Assembly: GCA_022478985.1 (NCBI GenBank)
Contig: JAKSZP010006738.1
Location: 94,845-158,844, forward strand
DNA from: Massospora cicadina
Taxonomy: Eukaryota > Entomophthoromycota > Entomophthoromycetes > Entomophthorales > Entomophthoraceae
Direction of reading: 5' to 3'
DNA length: 64,000 nt
Position numbers and translations under genes: made by a program. Positions 32,090-44,560 of the stretch are shown here, one piece after another; positions within the stretch are counted from its first letter, which is position 1; the number at the start of each line of letters is the position of its first letter. The notes below the pieces were generated by a model, which was not told the DNA's origin, ran no database searches, and was given only the letters and a program-made list of their open reading frames with translations.

Positions 32090-33480
32090 TCACAACAATC
32101 CATTGACATTGTAGTGCTTTTCTACTTGGTGAATGATTTTCTATCATATCCCTGGAGCAGTACAGAATACCTAGAAAGGTGTCAATTAAGATCCTTTGCA
32201 TACATAACCAGTGGAGCGATTGTAATCCATTAGACCTTGAATTGTACCCCAAATAGGTAGGGTCAGAAGTGATTAGCTGCCTAAATTACCGCCAGGAACT
32301 CTCTCACTATGACAGTGCAGTTTTTTGGCTTTACTTAACGACTTAAAATAATTTTGATTGGGTTGTACACCCCTTATCCATCCAGTTGTGCCAATATCAC
32401 GCCCTGCCCAACATCACTTGAGTTAATGTAGAGGTAAAATGTCTTGTAAAATCTGGGTAGGTCAATCTTTGTGCCTCTACCAATCTTGCCTTTAATTCCT
32501 CTAAGTCTCACACCTTTTTAGGTCCAACTCAAACTTCGTTTACTTCATAAGCTGGTAAGTGAGGGATGCAGCTAAGTCCACTAAATGGGGTTAAACTCCT
32601 AGTATATCCCACCATCCTGAGAAACACTTGGATGTCCCCCAAGCTCTTGGTGGATTTATGGCCACAATTGCCATAACCTTCCCGTCTGTGCATGATTCCT
32701 CTGGTACTGATTTTATGTCTGAGGAACTCCAATTCCCTCTTTAGAAGGTACATTTTCTCCAACCAATTTTCATATGCTGCATCTGAGTGAAGACATTGCA
32801 GAGGTACTTAGTGTGCACTTGGAAGGTTCAGCTAAGATAGTAATGTCATCTAAATATCAGCACACTGAACAACTTAAAATCACCAGAGTTACAATCCATC
32901 TTTCACTGGAAGATGGTAGGGACGTTTTAGAGCCCCTGAAGCATCCTTGATGGTCTAAACAACCCTGACTACTGATAAGGGAGTACTTCTCCTGGTCATC
33001 TGGTGAGAGCTCAGTTTTCTAGTATCCACTATCCAGATCCATCCCAAAAAGTATCTTGATCTACCCAAGCCTTTTAAAGCATCGTATATGCGCAGTAGCA
33101 GGTAGGAGTCCTTTTTGGTTATTTCATTCAGGTGGTGGTATTCCATGACTACGCGAAGAATCCCACCCTATTGCATACTAGCAATAGTGGCAAAGCACAG
33201 GGACTCTTCTATGGTATGATTATTTTGGATTTGAACATTTGACTCTGTTCTTGGGAGATATTGGCATTTTCATCATTAAGGCGGAAGTTTGGTTTTAACT
33301 TGATTGGTTTAGAGTATTTGGTTGTCATGAAGGCTGAAGGTAATTTTAAAAATGCTCTGGCATTCAGGATGTGTTTCACTAAAAAACCATCCAGAATGCC
33401 TATGGTACAGCCATCAATATTGAGGGTTGTAAAAAGATTAGGGCAAACATATGTACTAGCCAGAAATGTACAAAACCTGA
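32090..33480 (-). pseudogene. GypD reverse transcriptase and RNase H
   Basis: RT: 32955-33146 has YHHLNEITKKDSYLLLRIYDAL...SRYF, the block before the DxxSGYWQ motif. 32529-32762 has LKRELEFLRHKIS and IQVFLRMVGY, the end of RT. RNase H near 32100-32520 reads LYLNSSDVGQGVILAQLDG, then LSKAKKLHCHSEREFLAVI and FGVQFKV, with stops between. The catalytic Y-x-D-D region (about 32845) is frameshifted. Confidence 0.68.
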
Positions 33481-33694
33481 AAACATAACCACTAGATTAT
33501 GGCGGACTTCTTAAACACATAAGTAAAGTTAAATTTATTATAAAAATCACTAAACTAAAAATTTTAAAGGTAAAAATGGAGTAACAGCAGTTCCTGTTGT
33601 GGACCCCTGACTTATATGCTAACCAAATGGGTAACTGAGACTAAGAGCACTACTTTAAGCATATCTTCACTTAGGTCCCAGTGGATAAATACCC

Positions 33695-34426
33695 AATTAT
33701 AACTTTGGCAACTTATTTAAGTTATGCCATAAGGTTTCAAATAGTAAAACCCACTGAACAAAGGACAGATGATGTGAGGATCATCAGTCCTCAAAAAACC
33801 GTAATTGTTTAATAAAATATAAAGCAATCCACTCTGACCACACTTATTTATTTATTTATTAATATTAGCAGAACCCTTCTTCTCTGCTCTCCACTTTCCT
33901 ACTAACAAAGTTCTTTTTTTGGTCTTCTTGTCTTGCATATAATTTAGTGACTTTGGTCAATACCAAGCCTTTTTCTTAGATTATTTACTGCCATATCCTC
34001 ATTTTTTGTCATAACTGTGAGGTCTCAGCATGAATAATATTCTTAACTTCACTATTGCCTTAGTAAGGGTGGTTTTCCTGGCATATTAAACCTGCTTTTA
34101 CTATTCAGGCTTTAATCAACTCATATTTGAGAACTATACTGGTTATAAAATAATATTGGTGTGGTATATTTGTCCCAGGGTCAATCTGCCTCAATTACTT
34201 TTTTCACTATCACTTTAGTTATAGCCGATCTCCTAAATATTTTTCATAGCTCAACATCGCTTTTGTGTCTTATTTGGAAGCAATTTAAAAATACCCTTTC
34301 TGACCCAATGTTGCCTCATCACAAGGCGCTCGAATATTCATTTACTGGAAATCAAGGTTGTTAGATTTTAGAAAATCTGCTGTGGCTATTTATAGCTTTT
34401 CATCCAGGCATATCAAGATCTCGACA
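33695..34426 (-). repeat. GypA-3 3' LTR
   Basis: It aligns with 46532 onward (TTATGCCATAAGG..., then AACCCACTGAACAAAGGACAGATGATGTGAGG-like blocks). The TG end has decayed to AA. It ends CGACA, followed by a polypurine complement (TTACCCCCTTGA) at 34427. Confidence 0.75.
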
Positions 34427-35495
34427 TTACCCCCTTGACAGGGTGATAAGTCTCCTATTGTTTATATGCTCTGAAAATCTTTATGTATTCTTGGTTTATA
34501 TCTGAACACTTGTAAGGTCTTTGATAGTATAGGCGTCAACACCTGTTTTATCAATAGTTTCAGATGGATTAATTCAGATACTGTCCAATTTGTGCTTCTG
34601 AACAAACCCATGCTAGTCATGAAATAGAACCAGCTCTCCATCTTCGAACTTAGCTAGCCCACTATGCTGTTTCCAATTGGCGGCCTGATTCCTTATCTTA
34701 TTAGCCAAACTGAAGGAGTGCTCTTCAATTTACAAATTGATTTACGTGTCCACTAGTTTAATCAAATAACTTTAAAGATCCATTCCGCTGGTATCTTCTA
34801 CTCAAGCATAGAGCAATGCCAGAAGAACAGGGTGTCATCTATATATCAATTGAAACATAATCTTCCCTGTGATAGAATAATAGCTAATGTTATAAGCAAA
34901 GCCAGTGGTGGAAAGAAGAGAACTCCAGTACAAAGGTCAATCCATTACTAGTCTATGGAGTATATTCACTAAAGTTCCATTAACTCGCTCATCTATTCTA
35001 TTAAATCAGGGTGATATGGGGTTTTCAAAACCCCACGGATGGCCGTCAGCTTGTTTAGATTTGGAAGAACGTGGGAAGTGAAGATAGTTTCATTATTAGT
35101 AAGGAGGATATGATGGCAGCCATGTTGCTGATTATACAAGTCATTTTGAACTTGGCCACTATGACCGCCTCTAAATACCATATTTCCCATGCTTCAACCC
35201 TCCTGGTCAAGTGGTCAATTGCCACCAGGATGTAATTGGAGCAGTTAGCACCAGTTGGCAGGGGGCCAATTACATCATTGGAAACTGTATGCCAAGCAAA
35301 ATGCAGTTTCACTAACCGGTATGAATCCTTCTAACAAAATAAGCTTTATACTTTGCACTGGTGGCAGCAGGAAATAGTTTTAAGCGCATTAAAGTTAATG
35401 CCCTCCAGGTAATACAGAGTCCATAGCAATTCCAACATCTTATGCACTCCACCATGTTAGACTGCCATATGTGCCCATGATAATGCTAGGCTATG
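34427..35495 (-). pseudogene. GypA-3 integrase
   Basis: Minus-strand 35055-35312 encodes GPLPTGANCSNYILVAIDHLT (first Asp). 34993-35190 encodes ILLTNNETIFTS (second Asp as Asn) and GVLKTPYHPDLIE. The C-terminal region lies near 34620-34760. It is cut at 35500 by GypB-1 ahead of the zinc-binding region, part of which is at 42179-42280. Confidence 0.72.
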
Positions 35496-35500
35496 CCAAG
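35496..35500. repeat. GypB-1 TSD, left copy
   Basis: CCAAG is repeated at 42174-42178. Confidence 0.85.
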
Positions 35501-36271
35501 TGTCAGACATTTGCCCTCACAGCTCCAAAAAAAATGTTGTGGTTCAAAATGGTCCAATGTTGGGAAATATTGGACATTTACGAGTTTCTGATGATAGTAA
35601 AGATGATTTAGATGATATGAATGATTCAATTAGCCAAATGACCCTGGCCAATTCTTGGTGTTACCCCACAAATTGGGGTAACACTATTATTTATATGAAA
35701 TGGGCAATATACACAAAGTCAAAAAGTCAAATTGCCCCAACCACATGAGGGAACTTGGGGAGTCAATTGGCAATTTCTCCTCCTGCCACATCAAATTACC
35801 ATCAACCACATAAGTGGGGACCACCCCCTTTTATAGGCGTGGCTTAGGTCCCCCAAGGTGCAATAATTTTAGCTAATGAGGATTTGCAAAAATATATTAA
35901 ATTATTACCCATGGGTATGTAAGGCCTACCATTAATTCCTCATCATTTGGTCAGCTAAATTAAAGTGAAATTCCAAGCTTCAATAGGCTGAGCTCGCATA
36001 TTTCCTTATTTTGAACTGTAACAAGCCTTCCCAAACTTACCAATAAATTCCTTTTGACCCTCGATACCCTACTAAATACTGAATGGTCAGATATTGAGAG
36101 GGTTCATCTTTTTAAAGCCCCATGACATTCAAATAAAACTATAAAAACCTTCAATTTCTTAGTTTTTAGTACCTATTACTTTTATTTAAATTAAGTGGTT
36201 CTAAATCCATCATTTGTTGGAATTTAGATGTTAACGCATCCAAGAGAGCTTTTTTTATCCAAAATCCAACA
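35501..36271 (+). repeat. GypB-1 5' LTR
   Basis: It starts TGTCAGACATTTGCCCTCAC (TGTTGGACAT in the partner) and ends AATCCAACA. TTTTATAGGCGTGGC near 35829 is conserved in all three GypB LTRs and is a likely TATA/start region. Confidence 0.88.
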
Positions 36272-36273
36272 AG

Positions 36274-36291
36274 TGGTGCGCACTACAGGGT
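36274..36291 (+). promoter_or_regulatory. GypB-1 primer-binding site
   Basis: TGGTGCGCACTACAGGG, two bases after the LTR; one substitution from the shared consensus. Confidence 0.75.
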
Positions 36292-36329
36292 CATTACACC
36301 ATAATAATTAATCAAACAAGGAGGGTTTG

Positions 36330-37930
36330 GTGTATTAATCCTTGCAACTCCGCTATGCTTTTAAACCCCAGCTAGATGACCTTGAACAACAACTAGCAAG
36401 CGCTTTATTAAGACTTAAAAAACTCGAATAGCGCCATTCAAATGTCTCTTGAAGAATAAATTCACCCTTGGCGAGGGTATTGTTGCTTCGTTCTTATACG
36501 TTTATGAATCAGCCATGGAAGGAGCGACTGACCACTAGAAGGTCAAGAACATCCTTCCAAGTTTAAGTTACTTCGCCCAAGAGCTGATGGTCCCTTATAT
36601 GGATACTCTACACACCTGGGCCAAGGTTAAATAAGCTCTTATAGCGGAGTTTGGATTTTAACAGAGTTTAGCTAGGGAAAAACAGGCTTTTTTGCGCTTT
36701 AGTATGTATGAAGGTTAACGGTTCACTGCCTTTGCTGAGTGATTCTATCTTGCTGCTCAGAGGTTGTCAGCATCGACATGCTAAACCTGGATGATGTCAT
36801 TGCAGCTATGTTATCTGGGTTACCTTCATAACCTTCTTTAGCTCAGCATATTATCTCATTAAAATGAACTTTTACAAACGTCTGGGACATAAAAGAAGCC
36901 TTATTAGATGTTGCTAAATTGTATACCTATGCAATAACCAACGAGGCTGTGATGAACCCTCAGGTTTGGACTATTGAGTAGTGAACAACTGCCAGCCCCA
37001 ACGGTTGAGGCTATGTTGACTCCTATGCGGATTACTAATTTGATCCCGCCCTGGCGGTACAGCTCACACCTGATCTTCCTTTGCCCAGCCAACCTAAGGT
37101 TTACTACCCAGTAAATTTGAACGCATCATCGTCAATGATGCAACACTTCCGGCCCTCACCTTGCCACCACATTAATTTTGTCATCTAACAAACCTCTTCA
37201 AGTGGTTCAAAAGCCTGCTTCCAAACCCAGAATCCTTTTGCAGGTTACATGCACCCCCACCAAAAAATGGGTTTAAGGAACAGGTCGCTAAAGCTAAACC
37301 ACCTGTTTCCCCCAAGGCTTACAGCCACTGTTCAACCCAAAGCTGATGAAGTTAAAGCATCCATCTCTACGGTTCTATCTCCTCAAGCCAACACTAATTC
37401 AAAACCTGTATCTATGAGAAAACAAAAACCTCTCGCTTCGGTGACAGTTGCTCCCAACAACCTTGGGCTCAAGGACAAGGCTGCTCAAGCTAAGCCGCTT
37501 GCTCTTCGATTGATCATTTCTGTGGATGGGCCTCGGCTACTAAGATTATGGCCTCCACATCTCAAAGGCTCTTCTAGCGGTCACCCAATGTAAGTAGGTA
37601 ACCCTTCAGATGATGAGTCTGAAGGGGTTATGAGGACGTTAGCTATTATGTTCTAGGAGCCCCTGTTGAAGTAGATATACTGGATTTGCTGAACCCTGAA
37701 GGTGTAAATATAGACCTAATCCCTCTAGAGTCCTACCTTAATCAAGTGCAGGGGTGCCCTGAGGTTATTGATACCTCCAGCGATGCTGGCCAGATCATTG
37801 CTTCGCTGATCAGACCAATTATCATGTTCACACCTTGCAATCTATTAAATATAACTATCCCAAGACAGCTAAAAAGCTTGCCTCTACTCTTCGTCTTAAG
37901 AAGTAATAGATATCCCCCATAACATTGTTG
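36330..37930 (+). pseudogene. GypB-1 Gag
   Basis: Broken frames encode a Gag core near 36480-36780 (FLYVYESAMEGATDH, then LYMDTLHTWAKVK, and an FAE-FYLAAQRL block resembling the GypA FAERF motif). 37249-37593 is a 114-codon basic Pro/Lys/Ala-rich tail. 37686-37922 has PEGVNIDLIPLESYL and EVIDTSSDAGQI, the junction with protease. I could not find a convincing CCHC knuckle. Confidence 0.6.
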
Positions 37931-38330
37931 GGACCATTACTAAGGTAAAGGTTGTTGTTTAAAAAAGTTGAGTTAGGGCTATCTTGGATACTGGTCTCCC
38001 ATGAACGTTCTCTTTTACAAGCTGATCAAGAAGATTAAGTTGGCTCCTGATTTTGAATGTACGTAGAAGTTTAGGACAGCGGGTCTCAACAACACCCATG
38101 CTATTGGAGCCTACTCCACATTGCCTATTCAAATTTGGAAAGATCATATTGTCATCTCCTGATGTGGCCCTGGATAATAACACTTATGATATGCTTATTG
38201 GCCACAGAATATGATTTTGTATGATGGTATAATCAACAGGAAACTGGGTTACCTCTCCCTACCTGGTTATGAAGTTCCTCTATTCTTCAACAATGAAGAA
38301 CCCCATAAAAAGAATAAACCTGCATAGTTG
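37931..38330 (+). pseudogene. GypB-1 aspartic protease
   Basis: AILDTGLP with D-T-G at 37987-37995. Near 38160-38200 is VALDNNTYDMLIG, the C-terminal L-I-G block. Stops follow within ten codons of the active site. Confidence 0.65.
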
Positions 38331-39560
38331 AATACCCATCCTCATCTTTACCTTTATTCTAAATGACCTCTGGATGCAACACACAAAAAAGTTGCCCAAA
38401 TTGGTGGATGCTCAGAGGGCATTCCCTTTATGCCTCAGAGGAAACAGTAATCAAGGCTGGTGAACAACTGGTACCGGTAACAATATTACTTTACAGATCC
38501 CCTGAGCATGTCTGCTGCACATAATAAGCATTGGTGGATTAAGCTCTTCAGACCTTAGGTGTTTCCAGGTATTATAGACCCCTCCCATTAATGACCCATT
38601 AATATCCTATTGGTAAATCTTACTAATAAGCCCATCATAGTCAAAAAATCTAGAGATAAATAAAGATTTCTAATTCCTATCAATGAGATTAATAGCGTCT
38701 TTTAATTGGATTGAAAGTTGGATATGGGTTTACCCACTGACCAGATGGTGTGTACTCTGCCTAACGTTCACATATCAGATGACCTAACCCCAGATGAGCT
38801 TAAGCAAGTTTATTCTCAATTGGACAATTATAGCTATAAGACTATCAGACTGACATGGATTACGGGCATATGAAGGGGTGGCACCACTCAATTGATGTTA
38901 ATGATCCTAACATAATTTGCTCTAAACTTTACTGTAAGTCCAATGTTGAAGAGCGGCAAATGAGGATTAAACTCTTGAAGTTATTAGACGCTGGGATATT
39001 AGTACTATCCCAAAGCCCTTTGGCGTCTCCTCTTTTGCTGACAAAAAAGAAGAATGGAGGTAATCGGATAGTGATGGACTACAGAAAATTGACTGCCTCA
39101 CTAAAATGACAGCTATCCTATTGCCCGCATAGATGATGCCCTTGCACAAATCTCCGGCTCAAAATACATCTCATTCATGGACTTGCCAAGCGGATATTGG
39201 CAAATGGATCTTTCTCTCCAAGATCAGGAGAAATGTGCTCTCATTTGCAGTGAAATCTTGTTCTAGCCTACCCGCCTACCCCAAGGGCCTGTGAAATGTG
39301 CCGTCATCCTCCCAGTGGGCAATAAATCACATTCTTCAGGACCTCAAACTAAGCCGTATGATTGTCTATCTCAATGACATCACCGTCCTTTCAGTAACGT
39401 TCACTGATCATCTCTCTCATTAAAAAAAGTCTTTCAACGCCTGCAGGCTTCTAACATCAGATTGAAACCGTCAAAATGCTCCTTCTTCTAAAAGAAGATA
39501 GATTTCCAAAGACATGCTATCTCTTAAGAAGGAATTCAGTCTTTAAAAGATAAGGTCGAA
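38331..39560 (+). pseudogene. GypB-1 reverse transcriptase
   Basis: Blocks in order: IDVNDPNIICSKLY near 38892; SPLASPLLLTKKKNGGNRIVMDYRKL (39010-39095); SFMDLPSGYWQMDLSLQDQEKCA (about 39172-39240); a stop where related copies have Gln; and IVYLNDITVLS with the catalytic box at 39367-39378 reading Y-L-N-D. The connection near 39590-39640 (IQVFLGMMGY) leads to RNase H. Confidence 0.75.
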
Positions 39561-40170
39561 GCTATCACTAAAATGCTTGCCCCTACAAACCTTCAGGACA
39601 TTCAGGTATTTCTTGGTATGATGGGGTATTAACATCTGTTCATCCCCAAGTTTGCTCAGATCAGTGAGCCTCTTATTTGACTTTTGGCTAAAAACACGCC
39701 TTTTTTTGTGGTACAGAACAGGCATCTGCTTTTGAAACGCTGAAGCAACTGGTACAAAAATATTCAATTCTACGGCATCCAGATTATAATAAACCTATTA
39801 TATTGTTTACCAATGCCTTAAACTATGCCGTTGGGGCCACCTTAGCCCATTGGATGATAATGATGTGGATCATTTTGTATCCTAACTCAGTAAGATGCTA
39901 TCAAAGGCGGAGAGCAACTGCAGCATCACCAAGAAGGAGTGGCATGCTGTTTTGTTAGCTGTAAAACATTACCATTCTTTCTTGTATGGCACTACTTTCA
40001 CTGTGGTTACTGACCACACTTCCCTGAAATAGTTACAGAATATGAAGGATCTTACTGTACAGCTAGCACGATGGTCTTTAAAGCTTATCATTATGACTTG
40101 AAGATTGAACACCATGCTGGAGCCTATCACATAAATGTTGATGGGTTAACTCGACTGCCCATTTTGCATT
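39561..40170 (+). pseudogene. GypB-1 RNase H
   Basis: LSKAESNCSITKKEWHAVLLA and FTVVTDHTSL near 39897-40030 are the second and third RNase H blocks. The first block near 39795 reads LFTNALNYAVGAT, with Asn where the catalytic Asp belongs. Confidence 0.7.
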
Positions 40171-41390
40171 TGATTAATAGTGATGCATAGAGGTTACATG
40201 ATCGCTTAATGACACCAATGACTGGGAGGATGATTATGAGCATGTCCAGAAGATGTTAGCTTGACACTCCCACAACAACAAAGTGAAGAGCGGAAAATTG
40301 TATAAGCAAGTGGGGGCAAAGTGTTTCCTTATCTACAGCCTTTGGAACATGTACTTGTTATAATGGAGGCTCATTATACCCTAGTCCATGGGGAAGTAAA
40401 GAAAACCTATGAGTGGATTATGGAGCGGAACTATTAGGAAGGAATCATGGAAGCTATTATCAAAAATTCTTGGATGCCTGCCTCGCATGTAAGAAGCAAT
40501 CTGGTTTCAAGACTAAATACCAATATCAACCCACTACCCTCAACAACCAATCCACACCATCAGTATAGATGTAGTAGGTCTCCTCCCACAGACTACTAGT
40601 GGAAATAAAATTTATTATAGTAATAGTTGACCACTTTACAACATGGGTTGAAGCTGTTGCCCTCCCTGGCCAAATGGCCAAAGATACCACAACATTCATA
40701 CTTCAAAATATTTTCACTCGCCATGGATGTCCTCAAGTACTTCTCTGTGATAATTTTAATTACTTCACTTACAGAGTAGTCAAGAACCTGGCTACATTAT
40801 GAGGACCCAACAATTTTCTAAGCCCCATATAATCTTTCTAAAAATGGAACTATGGAGATATCCAATGGAATCTTGGTTTTCATTCTTCATAAAATGTCCT
40901 CCTCTGATACACTTCACTTGGATCAATTCCTACACAGTGCTCATATGGCATACCAGATTAGTTATCTCTCAGATCCTAATTCTGTCACCATTCTGTGTTC
41001 TGTATGGGCGCATACCATGGATACCCGCCCTTTTAACTAAAGAGGTTTTCTCTCTAAAGTTAAGCAAACTGTAAAAGCCGGAGAAGATTGGCTCAACATT
41101 TTATTCAGCTTCAATCTGATGCTATACAAACTTATCTAAAACGGTTACAAAAGTGGGTCAATCAGCTAATGAGTTTCTAGCTCCCCTACCTTCCTTTAAT
41201 GTGTTTGGCTTGGTCTATATTACCATAACCAAATCACACCCAGAAGTAGCAAGATTAGATCTATCTGGGTTGGTCTCTACCCTGTCACCTACAAAAGATG
41301 TGACGAGTATTCTATAAAATCGTTGGTTACCAGTATTACCATTTTTCTGGTCTAATGGCTGCTTCCTATGGCCCTATTATCCCACCAACA
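40171..41390 (+). pseudogene. GypB-1 integrase
   Basis: 40599-40802 encodes IIVIVDHFTTWVEAVALPGQ...TRHGCPQVLLCDN with both core aspartates. Upstream, an H-C-C-type region near 40370-40500 (LDACLACKKQ) is the zinc-binding part. 40852-41040 gives the region after the third motif. The last third is too broken to read. Confidence 0.72.
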
Positions 41391-41395
41391 TTCAT

Positions 41396-41405
41396 GAGGG
41401 GGTGA
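41396..41405 (+). other. GypB-1 polypurine tract
   Basis: GAGGGGGTGA abuts the 3' LTR; this is the plus-strand primer site. Confidence 0.75.
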
Positions 41406-42173
41406 TGTTGGACATTTGCCCTCACAGCAATAAGAAAAGAATGTTGTGGGTCAAAATGGGTCAACGAGAGAAATATTGGAAATTTATGAGTTTCTGATGA
41501 TAGTAAAGGTGATTTAGATGATTTTATTTTATTTTCCAAAAGACCCTGTCCAATTCTTGGTGGAACCCCAAAAATTGGGGTAACAATATTATAAATACAA
41601 AGTGGGAAATTAGCACAAAGTTGGGAAGTTGAATTGCCCCGACCTTGAAAGGGAACTTGGGGAGTCCATTGGCAGTTTCTCCCCCTGCCACGTCCAATCC
41701 CCCTCAACCACCTGAGTGGGGACCACCCCCTTTTATAAGCGTGGCGGAGGTACCCCAAAGTGCAATAATTTTAGCAAATGATGATTAGCTAAAATATATT
41801 AAATCGCTACCCACGAGTATGTAATGCCTACCATTAATTCTCTATCCAATGGTCAGCTAAATTGAAGCAAGTTTTCCGAGCTTTAATAGGCTGAACTTGC
41901 ATATTTCTTTATTTGGACAGCAACAAGCCGTCCCAAACTTACTAATAAATTTCATTTGACCCTCAATACCATTTTAAATACTGAATGGTCAGATATTATG
42001 AGGGTTCATCTTTTTCTTACTCCTGCAAAATTCAATAAAACTATAAAAATCTTCAATTTTTTAGTATTTAGTGTCTGTTACTTTTATAAAAATTTAGTGG
42101 GTTTAAACCCCTCATTTGTTAAAATTTAGGTGTTAATGCACCCGAGTGAGCTTCTTTTACCCAAAATCCAATA
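41406..42173 (+). repeat. GypB-1 3' LTR
   Basis: TGTTGGACATTTGCCC to CCAATA (CA end decayed), 768 bp. It contains the conserved TTTTATAAGCGTGGC near 41732. Confidence 0.88.
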
Positions 42174-42178
42174 CCAAG
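42174..42178. repeat. GypB-1 TSD, right copy
   Basis: CCAAG, matching 35496-35500. Confidence 0.85.
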
Positions 42179-43600
42179 GGTCACAGTATGAACTCTACAA
42201 AGTATCTAAACCATTTGTACAACTCCCTGTTAAGCTGGAAGATATTGGATAGAATCTCATTTAATTCCTTATGACTTGAGGTCGCACATCATCATACTTT
42301 GCGCTGAGGATTTTTTATACGTCACATCACTCAGATCCACTGTGATGTCAACAGTTGCAGTCACGACAAGCATATGGTGTTCTGGTGTTATGCTCAAGTC
42401 AGTGGAGAATCTCAAAGTCATAAGCCTTCAGTTTGAGGGCCCACTTGGGCTATGCGCCCTTCAAACTCTTTCAGGTTCTGCAACCAGCATAATGAAACAT
42501 GATCCTTTAGGACTTTTAACTTCATCCCAAGCAAATACGCCTTAATTTTCTTATATGCATATATCACTGCTAAGCACTCACTCTTGGCCATGGTATAATT
42601 ACATTCATGGCAATTTAGGCTACAACTGCAGTAGACCACTAGGTGCTCCTCCACATTATCGTCATTTTAGGATAGAACTACCCCTACAGCGGAAGGGCCA
42701 CATCCATCTGGATGATGAACTTTTTATTGAAGTTTGGATAGCATAGCACCAGCATACTGGTCAGCACCATCTGAAATGTGTCAAAAGCAATTGACGACAT
42801 TCCTTCCTTTGAACATGGCATCATTCTAAATAACTCAAATAGTGGGCCCCCAATAAAGCTGAAGTTAGGTATGAAGTACTGATAGTAGCCAACCATTCTT
42901 AAAAAACCTGTATGTCGCGCTTACTGTTTGGCATAGTCATTTTTGGATGGCCTCCACATTGTTCAAATGTGGTTTATCCCCTTTGAGCCTTCTACAAACC
43001 TAAGGTAATCCAACTATTCTTTGAAGTTTCGACATCTAAGAGGCTTAATCTAGATGTTGGCCTCGGTGAGCTGGCGTAATACATCCTCTAGATGGTCAAG
43101 GGGCTTATAAAAAATTTGAAAGAAATCATTGATGTCATTGAGGTACACAAGAATGCACAAAAGTTTCAGTTTACCAAGGATAGTGTCCATGGTTCGTTGG
43201 ATCGTAGCCAAGGCATTACATAGCTCTTGAGGCATACGTGTTGGTTGGAAAAGCCCCTTGGATGTGACTACAGCGTATTTCTCCTATTTCTCCATGATTA
43301 AGTCGATTATCCAGCAACTCAATATCAGATCCATCGCCAAGTAGTAGCGAGCTCCTCTTAACCAATCAAAGCATGGTTGATCCAAGGCATGGGATATGAG
43401 TTTTTTTAATAATACTAGTGAGCTTCTGGTATCTATCACTACCCATTTTTACCATCCTTCTTTTCTACAATCATAAAAGGCAAAGCTCATAGGCTCTTGG
43501 ATGGTTCAAACATCCCTTGTTCCTGCAGTTTTCAATCTCCTCAATCACTACTTCCTCAGTTGCCCTAGGTTGTCCAATCAGCCGAGACCTGATGGGGGAT
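42179..43600 (-). pseudogene. GypA-3 RNase H and reverse transcriptase
   Basis: RNase H: 42418-42654 (ECNYTMAKSECLAVIYAYKK, LKVLKDHVSLCWLQNL) and 42684-42896 (LCYPNFNKKFIIQMDVALPL, first Asp kept). RT: 43050-43235 has MPQELCNALATIQRTMD and LVYLNDI (43134-43145; Asn for the first catalytic Asp). Upstream RT blocks to about 43600 are stop-ridden. The first 100 bases belong to the integrase zinc-binding end. Confidence 0.75.
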
Positions 43601-44560
43601 GATCCCCAGTGTCCAATTGATGGAGCACCCCCATGCGCACCCTAAATTGGTCATTGACAGAGAAAATCTCCTTATACTTTTGAAAAAAACTACCTCTCGG
43701 ACCTTTTATTTTTATGATAACCCCATTATATTAGTGTGGTACCACCGCCATTATACCATGGTGTGGTTCAACGGGTTAAAAAATTTATCCAGTGGCCCAA
43801 ACTCAGAAACTTGAAGGACCCCCTCAACTAGGGTCAAGAGTAAATGTGTTAAATTTAGTTGCCAGCGGATTTTCATTGGTTCCTTTTGTAGTTCTCTAGC
43901 AAAACCTCCATCTCCCCATGTTCCATAAGTATAATGCCTGGAGCCACATGAGGTTAAAGCCACAATTGCTGATAAGGCCCAATGACCTCCCCAAAGAGCT
44001 CAGCTGGCACTTCCACCTCTAACTCAGTGGATACTACTATTCAGTCTCCGGAGGGGGTGAGTATTGGTCCAGCAGCTCTGAGCAGAAGCCCTGATATCCT
44101 TATATCTGATGGGGAAGGACTTAGGTCTTGCTGTTTAGTCAATGGTAGTGAACTGGAATCTCCCTGTCACTGTATGCAAGATCGATATGTCCAATGTGCT
44201 CCAGATCCCTTGGTACTCCACTAGAGGTAAAGTAAATTGGGATCCGCTGTCTCAAAAATTTGAAGGTCTCTGCCATCATATTCATGACTACCAAAGTGTT
44301 TCATGAACCAAAGCAAATTATCAGGTCATAATTACTGTTTGGTAACACTATAGCCGGAGCTAAAATGACAATTGACCCAAACTGCAAAGGCAACGCACTG
44401 TATGATCCCTCAGAGACTGTGCTTTCCGCTCCAGTGGTCCAATATACCACCTGTGTTCTATATTAGTCTCTAACGTCACCTTTGCCACAAACTTGGTGCA
44501 AATTATGTTGACTGGGGCGCCCAATACTATCAAGGCGAATAATCAATTTTTGCTACAATA
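43601..44560 (-). pseudogene. GypA-3 protease and spacer
   Basis: 43751-43963 aligns with the GypA-2 spacer. The protease site near 44500-44540 should read I-I-D-T-G-A-P-V-N-I as in GypA-2 but shows I-V-L-G-A-P, so the catalytic Asp is lost. Confidence 0.6.

Larger units (their letters stand above)
30716..33490 (-). mobile_element. GypD: old Ty3/gypsy remnant
   Basis: Integrase, RNase H and RT fragments of a gypsy lineage distinct from GypA and GypB, all on minus and in normal order. The integrase fragment ends exactly at the outer LTR border of GypA-1, suggesting GypA-1 inserted into this element. I could not find the other half left of 6437. No LTR is recognisable. Confidence 0.6.
35501..42173 (+). 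mobile_element. GypB-1: Ty3/gypsy element inside GypA-3
   Basis: LTRs 35501-36271 (771 bp) and 41406-42173 (768 bp), a PBS after the first, a polypurine tract before the second, and a perfect CCAAG TSD. The plus-strand internal region has gag, PR, RT, RH and IN in order, all broken by stops. It is a different family from GypA by LTR, but shares its PBS. Confidence 0.9.

Noticed and set aside
33520..33545. AAGTTAAATTTATTATAAAA as a truncated LINE 3' end
   Set aside because: It resembles the 3' tail of L1f-2 for about 15 nt only, lacks the hairpin and has no TSD.
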